Positions 16,971 through 25,629 of a stretch of DNA of 64,000 bases are shown here, piece by piece. Origin of the DNA: CAVTHW01 sp963734625 (GTDB lineage Bacteria; Acidobacteriota; Terriglobia; Bryobacterales; Bryobacteraceae); assembly GCA_963734625.1 (NCBI GenBank), contig CAVTHW010000002.1, forward strand, positions 164,356 to 228,355. The letters run 5' to 3'. Under the pieces are notes generated by a model that was not told where the DNA came from, made no database searches, and saw nothing but the letters and a program-made list of their open reading frames with translations. The position numbers and the translations under genes are program-made. Position 1 is the stretch's first letter. Each line of letters opens with the position of its first letter.

Positions 16971-18179
16971 CTACCGCAACGCCTCGACCGGGTGAAGCCG
17001 GGCCGCACGGCGCGCCGGCAACAACCCGAACGTCAGACCGACCAGAAGCGACAAACCAAGGGCAAGAGCTACTGGCTCCCACGAAATCTCGGTCGTCTTC
17101 GCCGACAGCCGTCCGACCAGGAGAGCAACAGGAATGCCCAACGCTAAGCCGAGCAACCCGCCGCTGGAGGTGAGGGCGACCGACTCGAAGAGAAACTGCA
17201 ATAGAACATCTCGCCGCTTGCCTCCGAGCGCGCGTCTAAGGCCGATTTCGTGACGCCGCTCCGCGACGGAAAGAAGCATCAGGTTCATGAGCACGATGCC
17301 GCCCACAACTAGTGAAAGCACTGTCACGGCGAGTAACACCCGGTTCAGTGTGCCTGCCACCATTTCGCTCAAACCGGCAATGATATCTGGGGTGACTACG
17401 CGAAAATCGTCAACGTCCGGCGGCCTACTGTTGTGTCGTTCCCGCATGAGCGCACGGATCTCGGAGGCTACTCGCTGCACGTCCCCCGCGGATGCAACCC
17501 GCACGCGGACCTGGGTGAAAGTCGAGGCGTTGAAGGTGCGCCGCATTGCCGTGGTTAACGGAATGATGACACGCTCATCCATGTCCGTGCCCATTGGGCT
17601 GGTGCCCTTCGGCGGTAGAACACCTTTGACCTTGAAGTTCGCGTTGGCGATGCGGATCGTCTCGCCGATCGGATTGGCGCCCTGAAAGAGCTCGCGAACC
17701 ACCGTCTGTCCGATGACGGCCACGCGGGCCATTCCCGCGTGATCCTGCTCGTCAAAGAACTCGCCGGCTGAGACGTACCAGTTCCAGGCGTCCTGCCAGG
17801 TGGTGGCTGCTCCGATCACCGTGACTTCATAGGACCGGTCGCGGTAACTCGCCGGCACCATGGGCCGCATCACCTGAGGGCAGATAAACTTCACCCCTCG
17901 GATCTGGCTTTCGACCGCCTTGGCATCGTCCAACGTGAGCGTGGTGGCAGTCGGGTCTGGTCCAGGGAGATTCTTGCCCCCACCGGCGAACAGCATGATC
18001 GCGGTGGGACCGAAGTTGTTCACGCGCTGCATGACCTTTCGATTCGCGCCTCTGGCCATGCTGACTACCACAGTAAGCGCTGAGATCCCTACGATCACGC
18101 CCAGCATCACCAGAAACGACCGAGTCTTGTTGCGTCCGAGCGCAACCATAGATTGTTTGAATAGCCGCCAGGTTCTCAT
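16971..18179 (-). CDS. MacB-type ABC transporter permease (FtsX/MacB_PCD), 1
   Basis: Paralogue of the neighbouring permease, 402 aa, with the same layout: one helix ('FLVMLGVIVGISALTVVVSMARG'), a periplasmic MacB_PCD domain, and three C-terminal helices with 'VGGIVLMNLMLLSVAERRHEIGLRRALGGKRRDVL'. Its ATG at 18179 overlaps the stop of the ATPase gene (ATGA), which indicates translational coupling. Two different permease genes with a single ATPase suggest a heterodimeric transporter. Confidence 0.9.
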   Translation of the reverse strand: MRTWRLFKQSMVALGRNKTRSFLVMLGVIVGISALTVVVSMARGANRKVMQRVNNFGPTAIMLFAGGGKNLPGPDPTATTLTLDDAKAVESQIRGVKFICPQVMRPMVPASYRDRSYEVTVIGAATTWQDAWNWYVSAGEFFDEQDHAGMARVAVIGQTVVRELFQGANPIGETIRIANANFKVKGVLPPKGTSPMGTDMDERVIIPLTTAMRRTFNASTFTQVRVRVASAGDVQRVASEIRALMRERHNSRPPDVDDFRVVTPDIIAGLSEMVAGTLNRVLLAVTVLSLVVGGIVLMNLMLLSVAERRHEIGLRRALGGKRRDVLLQFLFESVALTSSGGLLGLALGIPVALLVGRLSAKTTEISWEPVALALGLSLLVGLTFGLLPARRAARLHPVEALR

Positions 18180-18904
18180 TGAGCGCCTCCAGACAAGGTA
18201 AGCAGTTCCTGCTCGGCATTTAGCGGGGAGTCGAGCTTCGAATCTTCGAATATCCGCCCTTCACGGAGAACGAGGATACGGTCCGCGTGTTCGGCGATAT
18301 TTTGATCGTGAGTGATCAAGACAACTGTCCGGCCCTCGCTGTTCAGTTTCTGGAGTATGGACATGACCTCCAGACCGCTTCGGCGATCGAGGTTACCGGT
18401 GGGCTCATCCGCGAGAATCAGGGCGGGACCTGTGACGAGCGCGCGCGCTATGGCGACCCGCTGCTGCTGGCCTCCGGAGAGCTGACTTGGACGGTAGCCA
18501 ATTCGATCCCCGAGACCGACCGCCTGAAGCGATGACACGCCTTTCGCGGCAGCGTCACTGGGGTACTTGTCCGCGTAGGTCAAGGGCAGCAATACGTTGT
18601 CGAGAGCAGACGCCCGGTCGAGCAGATGGAACTGTTGGAACACGAAGCCGATCTTCTGATTGCGGATTGAGGAGATCGCATCGTCGTCGTTCTGAAACAC
18701 ATCCACCCCGTCCAACAAGTACCTTCCGCGGGTCGGAACGTCGAGGCAGCCGAGGATGTTCATCAGGGTTGTCTTCCCCGTGCCCGATGCCCCCATGATT
18801 GCCACGAATTCGCCCTTCTCGACTTTGAAGCTGACACCTTGAAGGACCGGTGTATCGACCGTCCCGGTTCGATACGTCTTGGTGATATCGATCATTTCCA
18901 GCAT
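18176..18904 (-). CDS. ABC transporter ATP-binding protein (LolD/MacB type)
   Basis: Cytoplasmic ATPase of 242 aa. Walker A is 'GASGTGKTT', the Q-loop region is 'KIGFVFQQFHLL', the signature is 'LSGGQQQRVAIARAL', Walker B is 'LILADEPTGNLD', and the H-loop is 'VVLITHD'. It is a separate protein rather than fused to a permease as in MacB, and belongs with the two permeases downstream. The stop of the adaptor gene lies 3 bp upstream, so the genes are tightly packed. Confidence 0.93.
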   Translation of the reverse strand: MLEMIDITKTYRTGTVDTPVLQGVSFKVEKGEFVAIMGASGTGKTTLMNILGCLDVPTRGRYLLDGVDVFQNDDDAISSIRNQKIGFVFQQFHLLDRASALDNVLLPLTYADKYPSDAAAKGVSSLQAVGLGDRIGYRPSQLSGGQQQRVAIARALVTGPALILADEPTGNLDRRSGLEVMSILQKLNSEGRTVVLITHDQNIAEHADRILVLREGRIFEDSKLDSPLNAEQELLTLSGGAQ

Positions 18905-18907
18905 GAA

Positions 18908-20137
18908 TCAAGCGCCTCCCGTTGCCTTCGGTATACTGCGAATCAACACTTTGTCGTTCTCCTTCAGGCCGCTTACAATCTCAATCCACTCCGAATCCTT
19001 CCATCCGACTTTCACCGTCTGCCGCACCGCTTGACCGTCTCGGAGCACATAGACCACGGACCTGCCTTCCTCTCTGGTAACCGCCCGCAACGGCACCGCC
19101 AAAACCCCGTTACGAGCGTCGAGAGAGATGATCGCGTTCGTCGTCATCTCTGGACGCAGTTGACCTGTGAGCGGCTCGTCAATGCGCAAGACGACGTCGT
19201 AGTAGACGACGTTGTCCATGATCACCGCCTTGGGGTAGATGGCCTGAACGGTCGCGCTGAAGTCGTGGTCCGGATAGGAATCCACCGTGAACGTCGCCTT
19301 CTGGCCCACCCGGATCTTGCCGATGTCTGTTTCGTCAACGAAGGCATCGACCTGTAGTTTGCGCAGATCGATGATGATCACGAAGGTCGGTGAATTCAGG
19401 CCGGCCGCAACCGTCTCGCCCGCCTGCGTCGAAACCGCGCTAATGATTCCCGGTATCGGCGCCCGGATGGTGGCATACTCGACCTGGGCTTCCAGAACAC
19501 GCGCCGCCGCGGCCGCTTGCTCAATCTGCGCCTTGGCCGATTTCAGATCTTCGATGTATCGCTGCTTTGCCAATTCGAGTTCACGTCGGGCGGAGATCAC
19601 CCGGGCGTCGGTGACGTCCCGTTCTTTCGTCGCGGAATCGACGATCTGCTTTGCGATCAGGCCGCGAGCAAGGAGTGCGCTCTGCCGGGCAAATTCGGTT
19701 TTCGCCAATTGCGCCGTTGCCTCCGCATCCGCCACCGCAGCTTCGGCCTTTTGGACTTCCCTTGGCCGCAAGCTCTCGACAGAAGACAATCTCGCCTCGG
19801 CGACTTTCACCTCAGCACGCCGTTGCTCCAAGAGTGCCTGCTGATCGTCCTTTTCCAGTTCGGCGATGACCTGGCCGGCCTGAACGACATAACCGATATT
19901 GGCGTGCAGCCGCTGAACCCGCCCTGAGACGCGGGAACCGACGCGCACTTCTGCCCCGACCATCGCATTAACCTTACCCGTCGCCGCTACGTTCGCCACC
20001 AGGTCGCGGCGCTTGACCTCAACGTACGTGCCCTGATCAGCCGACTCCGCCTGCTTGGGCTTGCTGAGAAGCCACCAGGCTCCGGCTCCCGCTGCGATGA
20101 GGGCCGTCAAGCTGACCACTATCCATTTCATTCGCAT
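18908..20137 (-). CDS. Periplasmic adaptor (HlyD/MacA-like)
   Basis: Membrane-fusion protein of 409 aa that connects the inner-membrane transporter with the outer-membrane channel. It has an N-terminal signal-anchor ('WIVVSLTALIAAGAGAWWLL'), a split biotinyl-lipoyl domain ('VGSRVSGRVQRLHANIGYVVQAGQVIAELE'), a long alpha-helical hairpin (about residues 95-210, rich in Ala, Glu and Gln), the returning lipoyl strand ('YATIRAPIPGIISAVSTQAGETV') and beta-barrel domains ('PEMTTNAIISL'). It lies 17 bp downstream of the TolC-like gene and directly upstream of the ATPase. Confidence 0.92.
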   Translation of the reverse strand: MRMKWIVVSLTALIAAGAGAWWLLSKPKQAESADQGTYVEVKRRDLVANVAATGKVNAMVGAEVRVGSRVSGRVQRLHANIGYVVQAGQVIAELEKDDQQALLEQRRAEVKVAEARLSSVESLRPREVQKAEAAVADAEATAQLAKTEFARQSALLARGLIAKQIVDSATKERDVTDARVISARRELELAKQRYIEDLKSAKAQIEQAAAAARVLEAQVEYATIRAPIPGIISAVSTQAGETVAAGLNSPTFVIIIDLRKLQVDAFVDETDIGKIRVGQKATFTVDSYPDHDFSATVQAIYPKAVIMDNVVYYDVVLRIDEPLTGQLRPEMTTNAIISLDARNGVLAVPLRAVTREEGRSVVYVLRDGQAVRQTVKVGWKDSEWIEIVSGLKENDKVLIRSIPKATGGA

Positions 20138-20154
20138 AGTCTTTTTGAGCGGCG

Positions 20155-21996
20155 CTATTCCGGGTCCGAACCAGGAATGCGGCCCGGTTCCCGGGAGACC
20201 CGTCCGCGCCGGGCCTCCTCGATCACGATGTGGTTGGCCGATATGGTTTGCCCCGTCGCCTTGTCCAGATCGGTTCGCGCCTTGTTGTAGGCGCTCAGGG
20301 CCGCGATTTCGGCCGATCGAGCCGCCGCGAGGTCGCGTTGCCCCTGGACGACGAAGTAGGATGTAGAGGCGCCCAATTCGTACTTGCCCTGCTCGCCTTC
20401 AAACGTCTGATCCTGATAGACGCGGGATTTGACCGCGGCTTGATAGCGCGCCCGGGCCTGCTGCACCGCAATGAGAGCGTTCTGCACGTCCACCTGGATC
20501 AGGTTCTCGAGTTGCTTTTGTCGGATTTCCTGCTGTCGCAGCGCAAGCTGGTCGTGGACCATATCCGCCTGAGCCGCGCGGTTCCGCAATGGGATGTTCA
20601 CCTGGAAGCCGATTGCATAGTCAGGGAAGTTCCTCGAGAGGAGTTGCGACAAAGCCGTGCCGTATCCACCGATGAAGAATGCGTCCACCGAGTTCGGGTT
20701 CCGGGGTTGCGGCGCCAGCGACGAGCCTTGGACGGGCGGAATCGGCAGGGAATTGATCTGTCCCGCGAGCGCGTTGTTCTGGAGGTTGGCGACCAGATCG
20801 AGTGACGGCAACAAAGCGTTCTTCGTGCCTTTCAAGCTGGTCTTCGTGTTTAGGATCTGCAAGACGCTCTGGCGCAATTCGGGCCGGCCTACGAGCGCCT
20901 TGGCGACGAGGTCCTGGATTGGCGAGACCGTCCCCAGGTCGGGCACCCGGAGGGAATCGGTCGGCACAACGCGCGCCGTAGACAGTGAATAACTTGCCAC
21001 CCCGGAGCGGGTCAGCGCGTTTTTCAGGACGGTTTCCTGCTGAAGCAGCGCCGTCTCCGAGATTGTAAGGTCCTGCTCGGCTCGCGCAACCTCGGCCTCA
21101 GTACGTGAGATTTCGATGGCGGCAAGGTTCCCGAGCTCCGCGCGTTGTTTGTTGTCTTCAAGCAGTTTTTGGGAGAGGGCAAGCGTTTGCCGTCTGACCT
21201 TCACTTCGTCGTTCAGGCTTACCAGCTCCCAGTAAACGCTTATAACGGACGAAACGGTCGTGATCACCTGCTGCTCGAAGACCAGGTCCGAGACCTGCTG
21301 ATTGTTCTTCGCAATCCGGATATTTCGAGAGTTAAGTGCCAGGCCGAACCCTTGCAGCAAGCGCTGCGTGACCGTCAGGTTGAAGCTGGCCGTGGTGGAT
21401 GGGTTGAAGTCGGCGCGCGCGGAGTTCTGGTCAAGCCAGTTGTTGTTCCAACCAAAGTTGACCGTCGTGCCGGTGAGGAATCCCTGCTGAAGGCCGAAAT
21501 TCGCAAGCCTTGAATTGCTGACCAGGTAGCTCGTTCCGGTGCTGAAGCTGTTGGTTTGAGGCAGGCTACGATGGCTCCAGTTGAGTTGCCCCACGAGCGC
21601 GGGGTCCAGACTCGGAATGGGAGTCCCGGTCGAGGTGGATGCCCCGCGCGAGGTCACGCCGGCTTTCGCCCGTTCCAGGTCTGTTTCTGCAATGCGTGGC
21701 CCGTAGCGTTCCAATTCGATATCTAAGTTGTTCTCCAGTGCGAGCGCAATCGCGTCCTGCACGGACAAGTACAGCCGGCCGCCGCGCATGAGCGCGTCAA
21801 TCCTCGCAGAGTTGGCGAAGTTGGTTGCGGGAACCGTCCTGGCGCGGTATGGACGCGTAACGCCCGCTAAGCCCCCAGCGATGGGGGCTTGAAGTTGCCA
21901 CCCGGCGGGCGGCTGCTGCGCTTGACCCGGCATCAATACGGACAACACGCCCGCCCAAGGGAGCCACCGCTGTATCCACTTCTTCGGTAGATTCAT
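20155..21996 (-). CDS. TolC-like outer-membrane efflux protein
   Basis: Outer-membrane channel of the OEP family. I choose the ATG at 21996 (MNLPKKWIQRWLPWAGVLSVLMPGQAQ), which gives a normal signal peptide. Two outer membrane efflux repeats are visible: 'LSVQDAIALALENNLDIELERYGPRIAETDLERAKAG' in the first, and 'VGFQVNIPLRNRAAQADMVHDQLALRQQEIRQ'-type sequence in the second. At about 613 aa it is longer than TolC (about 470), mainly in the region between repeats. It is the first gene of the export operon. It would complete a tripartite MacAB-TolC-like pump with the downstream genes. Confidence 0.88.
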   Translation of the reverse strand: MNLPKKWIQRWLPWAGVLSVLMPGQAQQPPAGWQLQAPIAGGLAGVTRPYRARTVPATNFANSARIDALMRGGRLYLSVQDAIALALENNLDIELERYGPRIAETDLERAKAGVTSRGASTSTGTPIPSLDPALVGQLNWSHRSLPQTNSFSTGTSYLVSNSRLANFGLQQGFLTGTTVNFGWNNNWLDQNSARADFNPSTTASFNLTVTQRLLQGFGLALNSRNIRIAKNNQQVSDLVFEQQVITTVSSVISVYWELVSLNDEVKVRRQTLALSQKLLEDNKQRAELGNLAAIEISRTEAEVARAEQDLTISETALLQQETVLKNALTRSGVASYSLSTARVVPTDSLRVPDLGTVSPIQDLVAKALVGRPELRQSVLQILNTKTSLKGTKNALLPSLDLVANLQNNALAGQINSLPIPPVQGSSLAPQPRNPNSVDAFFIGGYGTALSQLLSRNFPDYAIGFQVNIPLRNRAAQADMVHDQLALRQQEIRQKQLENLIQVDVQNALIAVQQARARYQAAVKSRVYQDQTFEGEQGKYELGASTSYFVVQGQRDLAAARSAEIAALSAYNKARTDLDKATGQTISANHIVIEEARRGRVSREPGRIPGSDPE

Positions 21997-22075
21997 CTCT
22001 TCAACTCCCATAAACGGGCGAAGTGAGGAAATCCCCCGGACAAAGTTAAGGGGTTGGCGGGAACCAGCCAGCCGG

Positions 22076-22693
22076 TCAGCGCTTATGGAAGAACAGGTAG
22101 TACTGATAGGGCAGAATGTCGAGTCTCTTGGCGAGGGTGAAGCCCGCATCCCGAAACTCGGCGATGACCTCGTCGTCCGAGAGTTTCATGGACGGTGGCG
22201 GCCCGACGGGTAGGTCCTTTTTTGGGAAGTCGATGACTACAATGCTGCCGCCCGGCTTCAACGCCTTGGCGAGCTTTGGATAGTACGCGGCGCGGTTGTC
22301 GATGTGGTGAAGCACGTCGCAAAGGAAGATGATATCGACAGAGCGCTCCGGGAGGCGCGGGTCGTCGGGAGCGGCCAAAACCGTCTTGAGGTTCGCTGGG
22401 GCGTTCTTCCCGGCGATGGCTAGCAACTCCCGGTCGATATCGACCGCATAGACCTCGCCAGCATGATTTGCGAACCGACGCGCGAAATAGCCTGTCCCCG
22501 CGCCGATATCGGCAATCGTATCTGTCGATTTGAGATCCAGCGCCATCACCACCTCGTGCGGCTTCTGCCACGCATCCCGGGAAGGGTCTTCCAATACCTG
22601 GGCATATTCGCCAGAGGATGGCGGATGATGCTGGTGAGGTACTTGCCCAAGGGCAACAGCGGAAAGAATCAACATGTACGCGTAGAGTTTCAT
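22076..22693 (-). CDS. Exported class I SAM-dependent methyltransferase
   Basis: Methyltransferase of 205 aa with SAM-binding motif I 'IADIGAGTGYFARRFA', acidic post-I 'VYAVDIDRELL', and 'IIFLCDVLHHI' (motif II region). It is unusual in carrying an N-terminal hydrophobic signal-like stretch (MKLYAYMLILSAVALGQVPHQHHPP), with a His-rich segment just after it. SAM is cytoplasmic, so either the leader anchors it on the inner face or it is not exported. The His-rich start and its position between chrA and the efflux operon suggest a link to metal or metalloid methylation, which is inference. Confidence 0.8.
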   Translation of the reverse strand: MKLYAYMLILSAVALGQVPHQHHPPSSGEYAQVLEDPSRDAWQKPHEVVMALDLKSTDTIADIGAGTGYFARRFANHAGEVYAVDIDRELLAIAGKNAPANLKTVLAAPDDPRLPERSVDIIFLCDVLHHIDNRAAYYPKLAKALKPGGSIVVIDFPKKDLPVGPPPSMKLSDDEVIAEFRDAGFTLAKRLDILPYQYYLFFHKR

Positions 22694-22738
22694 GGCCGCA
22701 CCACCCTCTGGAGTTAGATGTTCGAGACCTCGATTACG

Positions 22739-23938
22739 TCACAAGACGAAAATCGACACGCCCGCCCCGGCAAGTACAACCCACAAGATGTCGATCTTGA
22801 ACCAAAGCGCCACGAATGCCGCTGTCGCCAGAAAAATCGCCGGGCCAGTCCATGAGGCCGCGATGGCGAACTGGACCGTCACGGCCAGCAGCAGCCCGAC
22901 AAACGAAGCCAAAACGCCTCGTAACGCCCGGCGAAAGAGCAACGAGTGTTGCAGCCGGTCGAAGTAGGGAACCGTGATCAACACCATCAGGAAGGATGGT
23001 GAGAAAATCGCCACTGTTCCGACAAGAGCGCCGAGCAGACCGGCAATCTGGTAGCCCACAAATGTGGCGGTGATGACGATCGGCCCGGGCGTGACTTGCC
23101 CCAGGGCGATGCCGTCCATGAACGTCTTGCTGTCCATCCAGTTCCGAACATCCACCACCTGGTGCAGCATCACTGGCACCGAGGCGAAGCCGCCGCCGAA
23201 GGCGAACAGGTCCACCTTCACCATGATAGTTGCCAAGTCAAACAGGGAACGGTTCGCGACAAAGAGAGATGCAAGCGCCGCGCTGCCTGCAAGGACCGCA
23301 ACCAGAACCAGGCGCACCATTCGCCGCCCGCCAGGCTGGCCGGCGATGCTGACCGGCTTGATCGGCAGGTTTGCGCCGCGATAGAGAAGAGCGCCGACTG
23401 CCGCCGACGCAACGATGGCGAGGATTGGACTGCCTCGAAAGAACAGGCAAGTGGCTGCGCCGCAGGCCAGGATCGCGTCGCGCCAATTCTTAATCGAACT
23501 GCGGCCGAACGTCACAACGGCGTTGGCCATCAACGCCACCACGATCACATGCAGTCCGCGAAAAGCGGATGCTACGGGCTGGAGATCGCGACTGACCGCG
23601 TAGACGCCCGATAAGACCACCATGAGTACGAACGCAGGCAGGCCGAATCCCACGAAGGTTGCCAGCGCCCCTCGAACCCCACGGGCGCGCAGGCCGACAT
23701 AGGCGGCCGTCTGCATGGCCGTGGCGCCCGGAATCGACTGACACAAAGCGGTGCCATCCGCAAAAGATTCCTCCGAAAGCCACATCTTCTTCCTGACGGC
23801 TACGTCGCGTATATAGGCCACCATCGCCGGCCCGCCGAAGGCCGTCAGGCCCAGCCGCAGGAGCGCCAGGAAGAGTGACGATAGTGGAACGTGAGGCGCA
23901 GACCCATCATGGCGTCGCGAGTCGGCCGCCATTGTCAT
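22739..23938 (-). CDS. chrA: ChrA-family chromate transporter, copy 1
   Basis: Inner-membrane chromate/sulfate-type transporter with two homologous halves. Signatures are 'LGLTAFGGPAMVAYIRD' and 'CQSIPGATAMQTAAYVG' in the first half and 'FAFGGGFASVPVMLHQVV', 'ALGQVTPGPIVITATFVGY' in the second. Many hydrophobic helices are visible. I prefer ATG 23938, which lies 13 bp after the stop of the sensor gene; the upstream extension overlaps that gene. About 400 aa matches the long-chain ChrA group. Members of this family are often found beside efflux genes. Substrate beyond chromate is not shown by sequence. Confidence 0.88.
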   Translation of the reverse strand: MTMAADSRRHDGSAPHVPLSSLFLALLRLGLTAFGGPAMVAYIRDVAVRKKMWLSEESFADGTALCQSIPGATAMQTAAYVGLRARGVRGALATFVGFGLPAFVLMVVLSGVYAVSRDLQPVASAFRGLHVIVVALMANAVVTFGRSSIKNWRDAILACGAATCLFFRGSPILAIVASAAVGALLYRGANLPIKPVSIAGQPGGRRMVRLVLVAVLAGSAALASLFVANRSLFDLATIMVKVDLFAFGGGFASVPVMLHQVVDVRNWMDSKTFMDGIALGQVTPGPIVITATFVGYQIAGLLGALVGTVAIFSPSFLMVLITVPYFDRLQHSLLFRRALRGVLASFVGLLLAVTVQFAIAASWTGPAIFLATAAFVALWFKIDILWVVLAGAGVSIFVL

Positions 23939-23951
23939 GCCCTTGGCCCCG

Positions 23952-24485
23952 TCATCGGCCCTGCCGCGCGTCCTTGCTGCCGCCTGCAGCGTCCGGTTCA
24001 AGTCCGCCAGCCGGCACCGCTCCTGATTGCTGACTCTTGCGGTCGCGTGGCACCCAGGGTGGACCAGGCATGCCTTGGAAGCGCATCCTCTGCTTCAACA
24101 CCGCGAAGAGCTCTTTCCTTTGATCAGGATCGAGAATACTCTTGTCTTCCATCAGATGTTCGACGACAGCGCGTTGCATGAATTGCTGCTGAGAGCGAAT
24201 TTGCTCAAGCTTCGCGTCAATTGCGCTGCGGTCCACCGGCTCCGCGGCTATAGCATCAATCAGTTCCACGTGCAGACCGATGATGTTGCCGCCGATCCTG
24301 TCGATGTTCCCGAGGAACCGGTCCCGGCTGGACATCATACGGGAGCGCTGATCTGGGTTGAGTCGCATTTCCTCGTATGCGAACTTCGGTCGATTCGTGA
24401 GTGTCCGATAGGCGTAGATTCCGACAAACGCAACATTGAGGACGACCGAGAAGATAATGCCAAGCGTGCGTACGTATTGTTTCAT
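23952..24485 (-). CDS. Periplasmic heavy-metal sensor (CnrX/Spy-like)
   Basis: Membrane-anchored periplasmic protein of 177 aa starting at ATG 24485 (MKQYVRTLGIIFSVVLNVAFVGIYAYRTL), with AGGAGA 8 nt upstream. The helical domain that follows ('LNPDQRSRMMSSRDRFL', 'LIDAIAAEPVDRSAIDAKLEQIRSQQ', 'LDPDQRKELFAVLKQRM') is the LTXXQ/periplasmic heavy-metal-sensor fold. Its ATG overlaps the anti-sigma stop (ATGA). In CnrYXH-type systems this protein senses metal and controls release of the sigma factor from the anti-sigma. A Pro/Gly-rich tail follows. Confidence 0.8.
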   Translation of the reverse strand: MKQYVRTLGIIFSVVLNVAFVGIYAYRTLTNRPKFAYEEMRLNPDQRSRMMSSRDRFLGNIDRIGGNIIGLHVELIDAIAAEPVDRSAIDAKLEQIRSQQQFMQRAVVEHLMEDKSILDPDQRKELFAVLKQRMRFQGMPGPPWVPRDRKSQQSGAVPAGGLEPDAAGGSKDARQGR

Positions 24486-24928
24486 CGCGCTGTCTCCTGG
24501 TAGGCGGTAGCGATGGGAGCGCCGGATGCCAGCCCCATCCACGCCATCTCGCTTCGCGTTCTACTGGCAGGGGATGAGGAGGCCGAACCCAGCATCACGC
24601 CAACCAGACAAGCGACGACCGCGGTTCCAGCCGCAGCAAACCGCATCGCGACAGGCCAGGGCTTCCAGAACTCGAGCATGCCCCAACTCCTGCCAGATCC
24701 GGCTCCTTGCTGTCGAACACGCGCCATGATAAGGTCAACGGCGCCCGGGGGAACAGGCGGAACGGACACCGCATCGAGGGATGCCGACAGCGCCTGGAGC
24801 GCCATTAACTCCTGTTGGCAGCCAGAACACCCCTCAATGTGAGCATGCACCATGGACGACTCCTTGCGTGGCAACTCACCGTCCAGAAATCGTCCCAATC
24901 TTCCCTTAACCATCTGGCAATCAATCAC
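24482..24928 (-). CDS. Anti-sigma factor with zinc-finger (zf-HC2)
   Basis: Protein of 148 aa with the N-terminal ZAS motif 'HAHIEGCSGCQQEL' (HxxxCxxC, about residues 28-40) that binds the ECF sigma factor, then a Pro-rich linker and one transmembrane helix ('FAAAGTAVVACLVGVMLGSAS'). It is located between the sigma and metal-sensor genes and coupled to the latter by an ATGA overlap. It likely keeps the sigma factor at the membrane until the sensor signals. Confidence 0.87.
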   Translation of the reverse strand: MIDCQMVKGRLGRFLDGELPRKESSMVHAHIEGCSGCQQELMALQALSASLDAVSVPPVPPGAVDLIMARVRQQGAGSGRSWGMLEFWKPWPVAMRFAAAGTAVVACLVGVMLGSASSSPASRTRSEMAWMGLASGAPIATAYQETAR

Positions 24929-25011
24929 GTCTGCCTCTTCCCCTTCAATTTAACGGCCGGCGGCGGGAAATCCCCCGCCCATGGGCCGGAATTCAACCTG
25001 TCGCATCCACC

Positions 25012-25554
25012 TCACCGATACGCAGCCAAGCCCCGGCGGAGGGCTTCGCGGGCCCGCTGAAGAAGCGAATCGACTGCTTTCGGTGATACTTCCAGAACCC
25101 CCGCGATCTCATCCTAAGTCATTCCCTCGTAGTGGCGTAGAGTGATCGCAAGGCGCTGGTTGACGGAGAGATTGCCGAGACACTCCTGGACAACGCCGCT
25201 CAGTTCGTTCTGCCCGAACAACGCTTCCGGACCACGGGCAGAATCCGGGATGGAAAGAATGGTCTCGGTGTACTCCGGACGCTTTTTCGCATGCCAATCG
25301 AGGCAGAGCCGTGTGACAACCCGGTACAAATAGGTGCGGAACTTGGCGGCGGGCCGATATCGGGAGGCCGCTTTGTAGATCCGCAGGAAGGCTTCCTGAA
25401 CCACATCCTGGGCTTCGGCAGCGTCCCCCAGACAACGCCAGGCGAGCGCCCAGGCCTTGGCCTGGTTCCGACACACGAGCTCCTCAAAAGCCACAAGGTC
25501 TCCTGCCGCGGCCCGCACCATCAGGATGGTGTCGATATCGTCGGTCGGTACCAA
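25012..25554 (-). CDS. ECF sigma factor with in-frame amber codon in region 4
   Basis: RNA polymerase sigma factor of the ECF group. Region 2 is clear ('AEAQDVVQEAFLRIYKAASRYRPAAKFRTYLYRVVTRLCLDW'). Region 4 begins with 'LSVNQRLAITLRHYEGMT', where TAG (25114-25116) replaces the usual Tyr codon. The frame then continues as 'DEIAGVLEVSPKAVDSLLQRAREALRRGL' to TGA at 25012, which is the complete sigma-4 helix-turn-helix. As read, the product ends after 146 residues and would lack the -35 recognition helix. It may be a sequencing substitution, a recent null mutation, or suppressed. It heads the sigma/anti-sigma/sensor group. The start is uncertain (TTG 25554 or an internal ATG). Confidence 0.82.
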
Positions 25555-25629
25555 CCTCTTTTCACCTACCGCAAGCCCTCATCGTAGCGCGCGGACGTCT
25601 GTGACACCGTCGCCTCAGTGACGGACGCG

